DNA of 64,000 nt from Sitta carolinensis (GCA_032173965.1 CM063284.1:113310410-113374409); one strand, 5' to 3'; shown: positions 15,414-61,796, numbered from the stretch's first letter. Numbers and translations are program-made. Notes: generated by a model not told the origin, from the letters alone.

Positions 15414-15457
<44 letters not shown>
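15414..15457 (+). repeat. 44-base poly(T)
   Basis: This is an uninterrupted T run next to the GC pocket at 15.0-15.4 kb. CR1 does not leave poly(A), so it is either an expanded homopolymer or the tail of a retrocopy. Confidence 0.95.
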
Positions 15458-15460
<3 letters not shown>

Positions 15461-17694
15461 GAGGAAAAGGCAGCCTATTTTAGTACTGGCAGGAAAGGAT
15501 TAAAAATAGCTGTCAGTTCTTCAAGTGAGAGAGTCTCCTTTTTCAAGGCAACCAAGAATCTCCAAAATTATGTCAGACGTTAAAGTGAAGGCAAATTTTC
15601 TTACAGGCAGCAGGATCTAAGGCCATGTCCTCTCTACACTAGTGTGAGGGTGGTGAGGAAAACAGATCCCTTGTGCCAAACAACGAAGAAGAAGCAGTCA
15701 GAGAATCATGTTAGAAATGCAATATTATTGAGGGATGAATGTATGTAACTCCTTTGTTTCGCCCCCTATTAACAAGGAAGAAAGAGGGACATCTGTCACT
15801 CTTTACCCTTCTCAAGAAAATTTTTCCACTCCAAGAAAATATGACGATCTGAGGATGTCTTATTTATAATGGAAACTAGCCACTGTACTTAGTGGAGGAA
15901 TGGGGTGAGGGAGCACAGACACAGCTAGGAAACAGTCAGATCATGGCTCTACTTTTTCCTACAATGTTTTCTCTATTTTTAACAAAGTAGAGAGAAAGCC
16001 AGCCTAGATACAACTATAAGTGAATGCAGTGCACACGAGCTGCTAGAAATGCTTACCATTTAAAATCTTCCTTCCCTATTTTTCATGTTTTTGAGTGTAT
16101 TTTTGGCAGGCAAATTAAAACATCTGGCTTTGCAAATCATAGCAACTTCTGATCCCTTTGTGTTTTAAAGATGGAAATAGGATGAGATAGATGCTTCTGT
16201 ACTGTGGATATGTAGGCAGATCTTTGACTCATTCTCTTGAAAGTATAAGAAAAGAAGTTTGGGACACCAGAATTCTCTCTGAAAGCCCCGATACATGAAT
16301 CCAGAGGTGTAAATGGATACAGATAAAAGGAAAATCAGAGACTAAAAAGGTAAAACTGCAGAAAGTAAGAAAATGGTGGGATGTTTGAAAAAGCTGAAAT
16401 TTAAAAGAGAACACTAAAAAAAACCCCAGGAATTTAAGTAACCCCCAAAAATTTTTATTTATTTTTTTAACAGGGCATTCAGGAAAGGATTCCCGCCTTA
16501 AGACATGAAAAGAAGATGCAAGCAAAGTAATGAGATGCCTAGTTAATCTCTGGTTCATTGCCCTTGGTGTATTCAAAATCATCTGCAACACCTGGAAATC
16601 AAGAGGCCAAAGAGACTGAAAATAGTTAAGAAGAGAGGAAGAGAGAGAAATCATATCATTTCTTCTCAGAACTGAAATATTGCCATATTCTTTAAAGCAC
16701 AGCCACCAAAATGAACCCCACCTCCAGGGAGAAATCAAATCAGCTAACACTGACTCATATCCTACTCTTCTTTTCTTATTCTTGATTAGTATGAATTGAA
16801 GTCTTGATGCAGGAAGAAGTGACATACACAACTCCCCCAAACTCCAAGCTTGCAGTATTTGTCAGGAAGAGGTGGTGAAAGGAAACCATCTTTAAAGAAA
16901 TTTAAATAAATTAAATTCAATGATTTTATACATTTTAGCAGTTAATAACAACAACCAGTGTGTGTATTTTCAAATTAACCTTTAAAAGTATAACTGACAT
17001 TAATATTCAAACAACAGGAGAAAACAGCTCACTTGGATATGTTACTTTTATCAGTGACAATTCTGTTTAATTAACACATTTGACATGCTATTCATAAAAG
17101 AGAATGGACTGGTTTCTTCCTCAGACTATTTAGTAAAAACTTTATCTTTCCACATCTTTATGTTCAGTTTCCTTCCATTACCATGAAGTGGTTTTTAACT
17201 TTTCAGAAATTCTCAGAGGACAATATGGAAACAAAAAGGGGTCCCAGAACAGAATGAAGTGACAGGTTATCTATGCAGATTGCATTGATAGACCCGAGCC
17301 CAAGACACTCTGTTTCTTCCATGGACTAACAACAAAGTCCTCTGCAGAACAGCCTGAAATAAATGTCCTGATGATATTCTTGGGAATTTTTCTTCCACCA
17401 AACAGAATCCTTCTTGAAATTTTGAACAGTAAGAGGCCACACAGTGCATAATTATATACTGCAGTGCCACAAGTGACTTGTAGGAAATTACAGTGGGGCC
17501 TGTCAGAGGTATTTGTGCTTTTGTAGGAGGAGCCAGTCAGTTCTGCAATGCCAAAGCTGCATATTGACACACTCTGATAATATCACATTTTTGTATGCAC
17601 ACCTGATAACAAGGTACAAATGTGAAGTAAATCTGCAGATCATTCAACAAATAAGAAAATGAGTGGGGAAAATGATACTTACATAGCAAACATC

Positions 17695-50184
<32,490 letters not shown>

Positions 50185-50194
50185 CTCTGCGGCG

Positions 50195-51069
50195 CTGGGA
50201 GGAGGCAGAGAGCGAAGGCGGTCAGCGCCGGGCCCGGCCCGCACCCCACCCGCCCGCCCCCCATGCCGCGTCCGGGGGCACCCCCGCCCGCCGCTCCCGC
50301 ACGCCGCGGCCGGGCGCAGCCCCGGAGCGCCGGCGGAGGGGGCGCGGGGCGCAGACCCGACGGGCCGCCACACGCCGGCCCCACGCAGAGCCGCCGCGCT
50401 CGCCCGGCTCCACGGAGGCTGCGTTTAATAGACACGGAGTAGGGGAAGGTTATTAACGGCGCCGCACATGTTGGCGGTACGGGGTTTTGCGGGGGATTTG
50501 CTCGGCTGCCTTTGCCCCTGGAGTCCCCGCGGGTGCCTCCTGGTTCTGCCGGCGGAGCGGGGCGGCGGGGGAGCCCCCGCGATGGGCCAGCCTTGTCCAG
50601 CCGCCCGGGAGGTGCCACACCGGGGGTTCGGGGAGCGAGCACAGACGGTGATCGGATGGAGTTCAGTGAGGGGCGAGTTACATTGGAACTACCGCAAATC
50701 AGGGTGTAAAGGGCGAAAACCATTACCACAGGCTGGGGCTTCGAGAGCAGCACTTAATGCCCTAAGTAAGCTATTCTAATTATAGAAAACGGGTAGGATT
50801 AAGAGGGAGGGAGGGAAATTCTGTTATTTACAAACTGTTTTCTATCTAGCCTGCTTTGCAAATCCTCTTGGGCGAAGGAGTTAATCTGAGCCTCAAGGGA
50901 GCCGGCTTTCCCCGACGGCTCCGGGCTCTCCCTCCATCCCTGCCCTGCCGGGGCGCATGGCAAACCCGGGGAGTCACCGGGGAACGAGCCGCGGTTCGCT
51001 GCCGGGGCAGCGACACCCCGTCGCTCCACGCCAAGGTCCCCTCCGGCGGACCGGCGGGCGGCCGCTTAC
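50195..51069 (-). other. ALKAL1 intron 1 (5'UTR intron)
   Basis: This 875-base GC-rich interval runs from donor GTAAGC to acceptor ctcctcccag. Its 3' part (50,210-50,420) is extremely CpG-rich and the middle (50,640-50,880) returns to mixed composition. No further gene was seen. Confidence 0.5.
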
Positions 51070-51210
51070 CTTCAGTCGGGGGCGAGTCCGCCTGGGCGCT
51101 TGCGGGCCGGGGAGCGCGGTGCTGTGCCGCCGCCGGAGAGCCCGCGTCCCCGCGGATGCTCCGCTGGGCGCGGAGTGGGGCGCTCGGTGCTGCGCCCGGA
51201 GAGGGGGGAT
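51070..51210 (-). other. ALKAL1: ALKAL1 5'UTR exon (exon 1, predicted)
   Basis: The predicted non-coding first exon begins about 30 bases after the TATA box. It ends at a strong donor, ctgaag|GTAAGC, at 51,070/51,069. It would join the acceptor at 50,194 across an 875-base intron. The one ATG near its start (51,227-51,225) lies between the TATA box and the expected start site, and its frame closes with TGA just before the donor, so it is not coding. The 5' end is approximate. Confidence 0.55.
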
Positions 51211-51235
51211 GCGCCCTTCAGGGCCATGCGCTTCT

Positions 51236-51243
51236 CTTATATA
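51236..51243 (-). promoter_or_regulatory. TATA box of ALKAL1
   Basis: Minus-strand TATATAAG lies at the edge of the CpG island and points toward the gene. A start about 25-30 bases downstream (near 51,205-51,215) would place a strong donor (aag|GTAAGC) 140 bases into the transcript. A TATA box inside a CpG island is typical of tightly regulated signalling-ligand genes. The assignment rests on motif and position only. Confidence 0.6.
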
Positions 51244-54117
51244 GACCACATCGGCGTACTCATTTGAGTACTATCGACTTTAGGTGGGTGGCAGTCGATG
51301 GAGACACCTCTGGTAATCACTCTTGGGCTCAGAGAGGGTCTTTTCTGACAAACTTCCTCCTCCCCGTTTGTCCCCGGTGGATGGCAACTGAAAGCTGCGT
51401 TTGAAGTGACTCTGATCTATTTGTGAAATTAGATTTCCCTGAAGATTGAAGAACATTTACTAATAAAGCTGCCGGCTCAAGAGATTAAAATGTGCTTTAA
51501 CTTAGGGGCATTCCCTTGGGAGTACAACAAGGAAACTATTTAATTCCCCCTTTTTTATTGAACCGAGAAACCATGAGCAAAGTCTGAAGCGTGTATAAAT
51601 TTAGTTCTGTTTTGATGGCAAGGAAAGTGGTAGTCTGTCTTTGGCAGGTGAATTCACAAACTATGAACCTTGTAAAAGTTTGGTTCTTCAAAACCGCTTC
51701 TTTAATTTTTGGCAATGAGACTTAATGAAAAGCCCACAAAAAAGGAAGTGAACTAACAAAACCATTAAACCTACCGGTTAAAAAACTTGCCTTCTAAAGC
51801 CCTAAATAGATCAGCCAAAAATTTGTGAATAAAATCTCAACTTTTAGAGAGCAGTTGTATGCAGGTGGTCTTGATAGATTGAAAAGCAATACACATTTTT
51901 CAAGTTATACCAGACAATATTTTACGTTAGTATTTTGCAAGTATAACTCTTTGTCATAAGTTACCACTTAGATATTTACTTAATAAGAGTGGGACAAAAA
52001 GAAAAAAAGATTTGAGATATCCTTTAAGATGTGAAAATGGGAAATTTAGATTTGAAAGAGACTTTAACTATTCTGAATCTGTCTGGCACACACAACATTT
52101 CCCTACAAACTTTGTCTCTTTCCCCAGACTCCTTCTTTCATACCCTTCTCTGGTTGTTTCAGGCAGCACACACTCTGGGCTATCTCTCACAGGGACTGCG
52201 TCATTGCTGGTGATATGAACCAACTTCCCCACATCATGCTCTGCTTGGGCCATCCTCACTCACCTTTGGAGCTGTAGTCCCACAAAGATCAGAGATCAAA
52301 CTATGTTTAACTAATAAAGGCTTGCAAAGGGTTTTATCACACAAATTTTTTATAGGTCAGTGTACTGCACTAGATACACTGGTCTGAGCTGTAGATTCCT
52401 AGGATAACTAATGCAAGGTGCCATTCTTTTTCTTGCTAGGTGCTTTCCTGCTTTTGCATTTTTATTGGGTGCATATAAGGAGTTTACCCTTGTCAAGCTG
52501 ATGGTTAGGTTCAGTGAAGAGGGAGCAGTAATCAGCTGACAAATAAAGCAGCATATTAATTAACCAGCTGCAAAATAAATCCCAAATTTTCTCTCCATTT
52601 GCTTATTTGTTTTTATTATTTTATTGTTCTTTTATTTTGCCCTCAGAGACATCTATTGACACCACAGAATGGGACTGAATTTTTCCATGGAACATACCAA
52701 AGTATTGCCTTGACTCAAACTCCTCTGCCTAACTTCATTACTAGTCATGGACTAGGTTTACATGCCTAGGGAGCAGGTCACATGGGAAGGAAATCCATGT
52801 GGCACTCTAAAGACAGAACAATTTTGCGGCTCATAGAAACCCCAAAGTCTGTATTGGATGTCTGAGGCAGAGAGCAGAATACTCACAAGGATTAAAAACA
52901 GTATTGCAAAAGGCAAGCAAATAGTCCCTCTTTTCTTACCCACATTTGCAGAGAAGATCTAGGGAGCCTGCAGACTGGCATGGCTGACTATGCAATCTGG
53001 ATGGACAACATCCTGGAGCCGCCAGTTTGGGAAATTTCTAACCTCTTCAGCAAAGATTCTCTAATATGTCACCCCCATGCAGTGAGTTCCTAGGAAACAA
53101 ATGCTGTTACAAATGCAAAGGCCATTAAATCTTGTTCTTTAATTTAAATGTTGATTATTTCATGTTTTGAAGCTTTTTATTGGAACCCAACGAGGCCCTT
53201 TCTCGTTATGAGCCACCCATTTTTACCCTTGTCCTTTACCTCTGTTGTAACTTGTTTTTATCCTTTGGAAGAGCTGTATTATTCTTTCCTTGGATAGGCA
53301 TTATATACACCCAGAGAATAATTAACTGGTTTATAATTAGTTTTAAGTTAGACAAAATAAACAGGTAGGTTGCTAAATTTCTTACCCTTTTTTTTAAGTT
53401 ATCTTTCAGTATCTTCAAAAGAATAACCAAGAAAACAAGAGAGTGGGTGTCCCTGCAGAGCAGCTTGAGAGGCAGATCTATCCACCCTTGAAGTTACTGC
53501 AAAGATTTTCATTCACTTCTCTAGGAGTTGGGACAGGCCTTAAAATGAAAGGAACCAATTAGAACCATAGCACATCTAAATCACAAGTTTTAAGTAGCTT
53601 TTTCAGATTCTTTCCATGCTCAAGAACCTTAAAGTCTTGTGTACAAACAAAACAAACAATAAGATTTGTTTTCTATTCTTGTGCAAAGCCTTGTCTCCTT
53701 TTAAGTTGTTTTGATATTTGAATTCATCAGAGAGCAGTAGAAAGAATGATGACCACACTGCATCCAGAGAATGACGTTTTGCTAATCCTAGACAATTCTG
53801 GCAGGATGAAACCCCATTCTCATTGGTCCTTTTGTTAGTAGCTCTAATGTTTCTCCCCACAATTATATGGAGAAAGGATCTCAGCATGAGATTTACATCA
53901 AAGAGACCATCTTAAGGCTTCACTCAGTATCTTATTTAGGAACAGAAAACCTGTTAGCAGTGAGCCTAATAAGTCTTGTTATTTGCTTCCTGAAGCTTAT
54001 GGATTTAAACAGGTACATCACATTATTTTTCCTGTGATGTATTCATTTTATTTTCTGGTCTGCCTCAGCCACAAGTATGTCTGATTGAAGTTAAAAGCAA
54101 ACTAGTCATGTTGAAGT

Positions 54118-54240
54118 ATCATAGGGCCGACAGGGACTCAGAGAGATGATCTAGTGCTTTCCCTTGCTCAAGGCAGAGACAACTGTACCTATGTCATCAG
54201 GGCTCAGCAAAAACTTTTAATTTCTCCTGTCAAGCTCAAC
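54118..54240 (-). mobile_element. CR1 LINE relic, minus orientation
   Basis: 'atcatagggccgacagggac' followed by 'gagatgatctagtgctttcc' is a decayed reverse copy of the CR1 3' end (consensus: ATCATAG..., GGGACCT, ATCATCTAGT). The boundary on the right is uncertain. Confidence 0.6.
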
Positions 54241-57200
54241 ACTTCATCACAAATCCATTAAATGAAAAATTGGTAAATGTGGGTTTAGAAGTGACATTTT
54301 ACCTCGGGATTTACACTGAAATGTAAAAATTATCTAAATGTATTCCCAAAGCACATACTCAAATAAAAGACAGGCTAAAGTGAAGATTTAAAATTCAGGT
54401 GTCTTGTTGTCTCTACATAAATCTGTCAGCCAAAGATTTCCATGGACACTCATCTAAATCAAGAAGAAAAGCAGAGAAAAACTGTTTCTCTTGAAGTTCA
54501 TGGGAATTTTCCTGTTGACTTTGTTGAGCAGGGATTTAATTGCTACTAAGGGAAAGGTGAAAAAGTGAAAAATCACCTCAAAAATATTAATGTATTAGCC
54601 AAGGCAGTAAATTATAGATGGCTGTTGTAATTTTTCTGATAAGTAACAAAGGATTGCAGCTGTTTTCAGATCAAGGCATTTCCTTAAAATCAGAGTTTTT
54701 ACACAGCCATATACATACACACCTGTTGAGGCTTAGTGCAGAGGACTTGATCAGATGGCCTTTGGAATGCTTTTTGCAGCTCTTTGTTTCTATGAATCTA
54801 TGGGGATTTTTGCAAGTGGCTTTTAAGGCACAGGTCACGCTAATGAACTGTCTGATGGGAAGGCCATACAGTTAAAGAAGGAAAATAGTGTTACTAAAAG
54901 AAATGTGAGAATCAGTGTGCTGTATTTATACCTTAAAAGAAAACTTAGTGCATCTCATAGCTTGATGTTATTTTTTAAAATATTTTTGGTAGAAGTAGCA
55001 CAGCAGAGAATTGTGGCATGTTCTTAATTGAACTTTAGATAGCAGCTTCCAGTGGTTATTCAGCACTATAAAGATTATCATCTTTCCCATTAAAGAATAG
55101 CATATAGGTTTTATTATTACAAACATGTCTAAGCATTTTTAACTACACAGCTGTAATGATCTTTACTGGCCATATCACTAAGAAATTCTATAATGAAGTC
55201 ACTACCTTTAAGGTTTGGGGGTATTTTGTACCTGTATATAGTGAGTAAAGTTTTTAGGGCCTTTGTGTCCCTCTGCTCTGGAAGGCCAAGATGGAAACAT
55301 GACGACATTTCTGACATAGAGATTTCTCACTAAGCTGAAAACTAACCTACAAGTTGTTCAGCAGGAAGCAAAGAGGATCTAGGGAGAACATTGAGGAGCC
55401 AAGTTTGGTAGGACTGTGAAATAAGTCCTTCTATATTCTTTTATTTTTCCTTAAACAGTTTCAGTAACAGAGGTTTTGTTTCTGCACTGACTGACTGTCT
55501 AGCTGGGACTGTTCAGCTGAAGGTGGCACATGGGATAAACTACCAAGCCTGAGTCCATAGATGTTATTTCACAAGAATCTGATCCAAGTAGTTTTTCCCT
55601 TAGCCTAACTGATACTGAGAACTTAATATCAGGAAATGAACATGGGTTGCCTTTTAAATTGTTCCCTGGACAAAATCTTCTACAAGATTTTCAAAGAAAA
55701 AAAATAGAAAAACATTAAAACCTGGAAAGATTTTCCAGGACCTGAGAGTGGTGTGCTGAGGACAAATGGTTGGGAAGGGCTGAGAAATAATCTCTCTGAT
55801 CAAAGGACCCTTTGAACTGCTTGCAGTTCTTCACAAATGCTGGATCATGGAAGATATGAAGGCAATTATTTGTATTACCATGACTCTGAAGATTGACAGT
55901 TCAGCCTATTTTTAGAAAATAACCAATAGCGTCTTGGTTTGTTGTCACCTTTTGATTTTGACCAGAATTATATTTAAGAAGGACAAAGCAGACCCTCCAC
56001 TACAAGAGTTCTGCTGCAGGCACCTGCTGTTATCTGACCCCAGAGTACCAAAAATAGATACCAATTTGTCCCTCTAGTTTGAGTCTTTTTCTTTTGAACC
56101 CAGATCCTCAGCTCTGTCAGATGCACTGCAAAAGACAAAAGTTCTCTTTCTGAGGTAATGACAGCTTATTACACCTGTCATTATAGTAGCTAAAAGAATT
56201 TATTTGCAGATGCATCAGGTTTAAATTAAATCTGTTGCCTGGCACAGAAGACATCTTCACCATTATGCCCTTTGTGATGGCAGATCCATGACAGCAACTT
56301 AATGACAGCACCAAAAACTGACTGGTGACCAGAATAACTGTGCAGGTGACATGGCTTCCTTGAAGAGATCCATCTGACCCACATGAGGATCATCACCCAA
56401 ACATTTCCTTTCAACAACACCAAAGACTGAGTGATATTTTCAGGGCATGACAACAAGGGCAATATAAGACTTTACATTCAAATCATGGAGTCACTGATTC
56501 AGAAAAAAAAAGTTCATTTCATCTTGCAATGAGTGCCTTCATCGGGGAAACCTGAACCTAAGGATTTTTGTGGATGGAAACGTTCAAGAGCAGCCTTCAA
56601 TGCAGATGGACAATCACTACAGGTGTGTGGCAACAGAGTGGTCTGAGTTTAGAGCTCACTGAGCTCCACTGCTGAAATAATCCACTTTTAAAAAAGAACA
56701 AGAAAATTTGGATGTAAGTGTAGTGTCAGTGATGAAAGAGGAGACTCAAAAAGTTTGAGAAAAAATGAACTGCAGGGACCACCCCTAATGAAAAAGTCCT
56801 CCAGCTTAGGTTCATGTTACTTCCAAGGCAGAAGTTAAAGATTTGATGCCATTCCCTACAGCAAAGGTATTTTCTGATTTTCTATTACATTAAGGATAGA
56901 TTTCCATAGTGATCTCCTGTGAAACCTTGATGATTTCTTGTCTGATTTCTCATCAAACTGACAAACTGTCCAGGCCTGCAACATATCGGTGGTTTCAATG
57001 CAAAATATTTCTAAGAAGCTTTTGACTTTGTGCCACTTTACAGTTTAGACAAGAAGTCTGAAAGTTAACATGGTCTGAATTCAGTGGATTAACTGGTTCT
57101 CAGAGCTGTTTCATCATACAAATGTTAGTGAGGTACTGTTTATTTGAATAAAACGCACATCAGTGTTGATTTATTTTAGAGATTTTCAGCAGGAATTGAT

Positions 57201-59730
57201 TTCTAGACTGGAAAGAGGTAAAGCAAATTGGTCTCTGTCTTGCAGGCCAATATGGACACTGAGACTGAGGGGTCAAAATCAATCAGAACACAGCCACATG
57301 CAGAGACTGAAGCTCTCTGAGGGTGGATTCCTTCCTGAAAAAGAATTGGCCAAGCAATGCTGCTGGTGTCCAGAAAGAAGAATCTCAAATAATACTGTTT
57401 CTCACAGTGAGACTGCTGATCAAATCTTGTTCTTTAATCATCAATTCAGACCTTAGGAAGAATAACAAAAACTGAAAAAAATAAGGAATATAATTTTAAG
57501 TTTGGAAAAAATACTTTAAAGCAAAGACTCAAGTTTATCAGAAAGAACTTTTAGCTTGGTCCGAAAATATCACTCAGAAAACAGAAATTTGATGTTAGGA
57601 ATCTTCTTAATATAAGAACATGAATTTGTAGAAGACCATCATGGTCATTCAGTCCATAAAGCTGAAGCTGTAAGAGTGCAATAGAGACCTACTTCAAATG
57701 GAATATAAGACATGCCCTCAACATGCCCCTACAGACTTCAGATGACACAGTACTAATAAATAGTCTAGAGCAAATTTAAAAAGCATGTGACAGGCCAAAA
57801 GTAAATCTATAATGTCTGAAGGCACTTCAGGGAAAAAAATCCAGAACAATGCCAAAGCCTTAAGTCCTTGCAGGAGTAGAGGATTTTTAAAATAAACCAA
57901 GATGAGGAAGCAGGTCACCCCCTTGCTATGAATGTCAGAATTCTTCTGCTTACCTGACCCAGAGGAAAAATTTCATGATGACTCCAGCCATGGTGACTGA
58001 CTTAAAGCTGAACCTGTGATTATGATACACAGCCAAGGAGCTGAGAATTTTATAAATTACTAATGGATCTTTTTGACATATTGTCTCTAGCTGTGAAAGT
58101 CTCCAGTGACTCAAAGGGAAGGGAAAAATACCAATCTGTTCCTCCTCTCTGCCTCCTGAGGCAAAGAAAACATCAAAGGGACACCTAAGGAATAGTTCCT
58201 GTTTCATCAGGTGAGAAAATGGGGTTAAAGCTATGGGAATGAAATAGATGAGCAGTGTTCCTATAACTTTTCAATTCACTTGGATAAAGTCATTGTTATT
58301 TTTAACAGACTACTTTTAGGTCTGGCACTCTCCTGGTAGTGGGACCGATGACTTTATCTTCTCCCTCCCCATTTCCACCCCCCGACCTCTTATTAAAGTA
58401 AATAATAGTTCAAAGGAATAACTGATCATAGATTTTCCTTATTTCTTAAGATGTCCATCCTTTGACAAAAGATATTTTGTAGTAACCTCTGTCAATGGCA
58501 GAGAAAATTCACCTTATAATAAATTATGTAAAAGTGTCTTTGGACCTTATAAATAAAAGAAATAAAGTGTTTAATCTGTTAGTATCAGGTTTAAAATGTT
58601 TTTAAGGATCTTGCCGTACCCCTGTTCCCAGCTGGAACTTTTGATTTTCATAAGAGGAAACAATCAATTACACGTTATGTAATTTATGTGGGTTTTTTTC
58701 TGATAGGTTTGAAAAAAACAAGTATTTAATTTTGCTTCCTTTCTACTGTGTTGCGAGACTGGACTGTTAGAGAACTCAGCTCCAAAATCATATAAAAAAA
58801 TAAAAGAACTAGATCTTCCTAGTCCTCTTCAATTTATACTCTTTTTGTCCTCTTTTCTAATGCTACTCCTAAATCTAAAAACATCACTTAAACTGTTCCT
58901 TTCACAGTTTCTCCTTGGTCTACACTTTTTGATCCTGCCTTCCTCTTTCCAGCCATTCATCCCTGACAGTATTTTTTTTTTCCTTTTCATTTAAAATGAC
59001 ACATGACACTACAGCTGAAATATCAAATGTGTTTACTCATACAGCTTTTTACATGTCCCTCAGATTTCCAACTAACAGAAAACCATTTACTAAGTTCTTT
59101 GTTACCAAGGAAAGGAAGAAGAAACCATATTAAACACATGCAAAATTTCTGATAAACATTAATTTTTGTCCTGATTTATGATAACTTAATAAAGAAATTC
59201 AGTAACACTTGTAATTTTTAAAATTATTTCATTTTAATAATAGTTTTAATTTTGGTGGTGGTGATGTTTGCGGTTTTTTTTCAGTGGGGTTCTTTTTCAA
59301 ATTGACTTGGATATTTTTAAAAGAGTGAAGGCTGACTGACAGAAAATCAAGCTGTGTTAATTACATGTTGTATTGTTGTTGGAGATTATTTTCAGTCTAG
59401 TTGAAACTAATATTAAAACTGGAAGTTGTGCTGAGGTTGTACATTCCTTATTCTGAATTACTTCATCCTTTGCCACAAGTCCTGGCAGTGAGACCCTATG
59501 GGAACTAAGCTTCCACTGGATCCCTTTCTGTTCACCACTGAAGGGTAAACAAAATTCAGGTAACACACTTTACATTTGTGTCATCTCTCTGTCAAAACAG
59601 GACCATGCTTCTGATATAGAAAGGACCAAATTGAGCAGAAAATAAAGAAAAAGCCCTAAGTATCTACCAATCCTTTTCAGTCATGGACAGGATTATTATT
59701 CAGTCATGGACATGCAAGGCACACCATGAT

Positions 59731-59800
59731 CATAGAGTCATAAAATAACCTGAGTTAGGAAAAAAGAAGCTGGACTGGCTCAAATAACAGTTTTGAGCTG
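59731..59800 (-). mobile_element. CR1 LINE relic, minus orientation
   Basis: 'catagagtcataaaataacc' plus 'tgagttaggaaaaaag' matches the reverse of the CR1 3' tail (CATAGAATCATAGAAT followed by the GTTGGAA-type segment). It is short and diverged. Confidence 0.6.
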
Positions 59801-60729
59801 AAATTAGTTCCTAATGTCTGGTTCCCCCACCAGGCCCACAGCTCACAACTCCTCTTGGGAAGAATGTGAAGAAGCAGATATCAAGGAGATGTCAATGAAT
59901 TGCTGGTAGCAAAGGAGAGCAGGAGTGCCTCTTCCAGAGGCATTGCTGTCTTATAATGTTCATAAATTTGTGGGTCCTGATGAGACTGTGGTGCTCTGTC
60001 CATCTCAAGGTTTGAGTGCACCAGGCATTTCAACCATTTTAATAAATGCATAACAGTTAAAGATATCCTTATATTTTTCTAAATTTAAAAGACAAAGTCA
60101 AAGCAATTAATTAGAGAATGAAGAGCAAAAGGAACTAAAGACCTCTGTGAGAGATGCCATGGTTTTCTGTTCTCCTTCCCAGGTCAAGAGAGAATTGACT
60201 CAGCAGGAAGTGGACCAGGACTGCATTCACTACTGATCCAGCTCTCCTGTCTCATCTCCTGTTTTCCTTCCTCCACAACTCTCAATTCATTATCCTTGCA
60301 GGAATTTGAATATGCTGCTAAGCAAACTGCACTGGGCTCCTCCTGCACCACCTACTCACCAGGTAGGCAGCACCAAGATGTGCAAAACTCAACAGAAAGC
60401 TAGACAAAACTACATTTCCCAAGCCCTTTCTTCCCTACACTTCTAAATAAAAAAAAACTATTAAATAGATTTTTATCTGCCAGATGTGATGTTTAGACAG
60501 TTTGTAAAACACTGTGAAAAAATGTGTTACTAAAGCAAGTGGATCCAAGATAAGCAGATGTCCTTGGCCCAGACAAAGACCCTTAACTGTTTGAGGAGAA
60601 AGACAAAGATTAGGGATAGCCTGCCACACTGCCTGCCTGCAACATATGGGCCTTTAATAAATCTGATTTCAGTAGGTTTAAGTTATTTGGATGTAAGCCC
60701 CAATAAATATTTGAAGAGCAATTTAGAGT

Positions 60730-60756
60730 AAAAAAAAAAAAAAAAAAAAAAAAAAA
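60730..60756 (+). repeat. 27-base poly(A)
   Basis: This is an uninterrupted A run. No element was recognised upstream of it. Confidence 0.95.
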
Positions 60757-61796
60757 TACGACCCTTTTTTTGCTTTGTATGACAAAGTGTCAGCTCTGTA
60801 AGGCAGAAGAATAAATACTGCAAACAATACTGGAAATAAAAGAAGAACATGGATGTCTCTGACGAATGGCTCAATGGCTCCAGTGACACAGTCAAAGCAC
60901 TCCCACTTGGTTATCTTAAACAGCTACCTATCTAAAGTGAGCTTTGCAGGTACTTTAATCCCTAGCCCAATTTTCCTTCAGTAGAAGATTACTGAAACAA
61001 CAAAATGATGCAGAACTAAAAAAGGACTTCATCATCCCATTAGGTGCCATTGCCTTCTTCAGTTCTATTCAACTCACTTTTGTCTCTATAATCTCTTTAT
61101 TTTGGCAGGTTCATTGGCAGAGACCTCTTCTGCTTTCTATGGAAAGCTTCTTTTCTACTATTATTATTAACAATAATAACACTGAATGAGTCAAGGAGAG
61201 AATTTAACTAGGGAAGATAACAAGCTAGTGGAGGAGGTAGAAAAAACTTTGAAAAGAATGTTGAGTGAGTGCAGTGAGGGGCCGTGATGCAGGGAGGAGG
61301 AAAGATGCAGGGCACAGAAGGGTTAAAAGAGGAGCAAAAGAAAGTCTGAGTCAATGCAGAGTAGGAGGAGGTGATTAAGAAGAAATCAAAAAGTTGAATG
61401 TGAAAAGGAAGGAAGACTTTTCTTAGAATGAAATCAGAAGGACAAGGAAAAAGAAATGGAAAGACAGAACAGGCTGAATAGGCTGAAGGAAGGATGTTCT
61501 GCTCCACACCCTTTTTATAAAGCAAAGATACTGAAGCAAAGAAGGAATTGGAATACATGAGATAGACAAGAAGAATAGTGGGCTGTGGTAGGAAAGGAAA
61601 TTGTGTAAATATGTGTTTGACATGTGAAGGGAAAGAAATTGAGGTATTGGTTTAAATACTATATTCACTGTATTTTCTTGGAAAATGAAGGGGTTGTTTC
61701 ACAGGGAGAATTAAGTTGGAATTGAACATCTGAAAACAGAAATTAAAAAACACAAGCAAACAACTTTTATAAACTGAGGGATCGGTGTTTACAAGA

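Noticed and set aside
51070..51227. Alternative ALKAL1 start at 51,227 splicing exon 1 straight to the domain exons
   Set aside because: The ATG lies between the TATA box and the expected start site. Its frame hits TGA just before the donor and would not match phase 1.
50974..51249. 91-codon minus-strand frame across the ALKAL1 5'UTR exon
   Set aside because: It starts upstream of the TATA box and reads through the donor; no family similarity.
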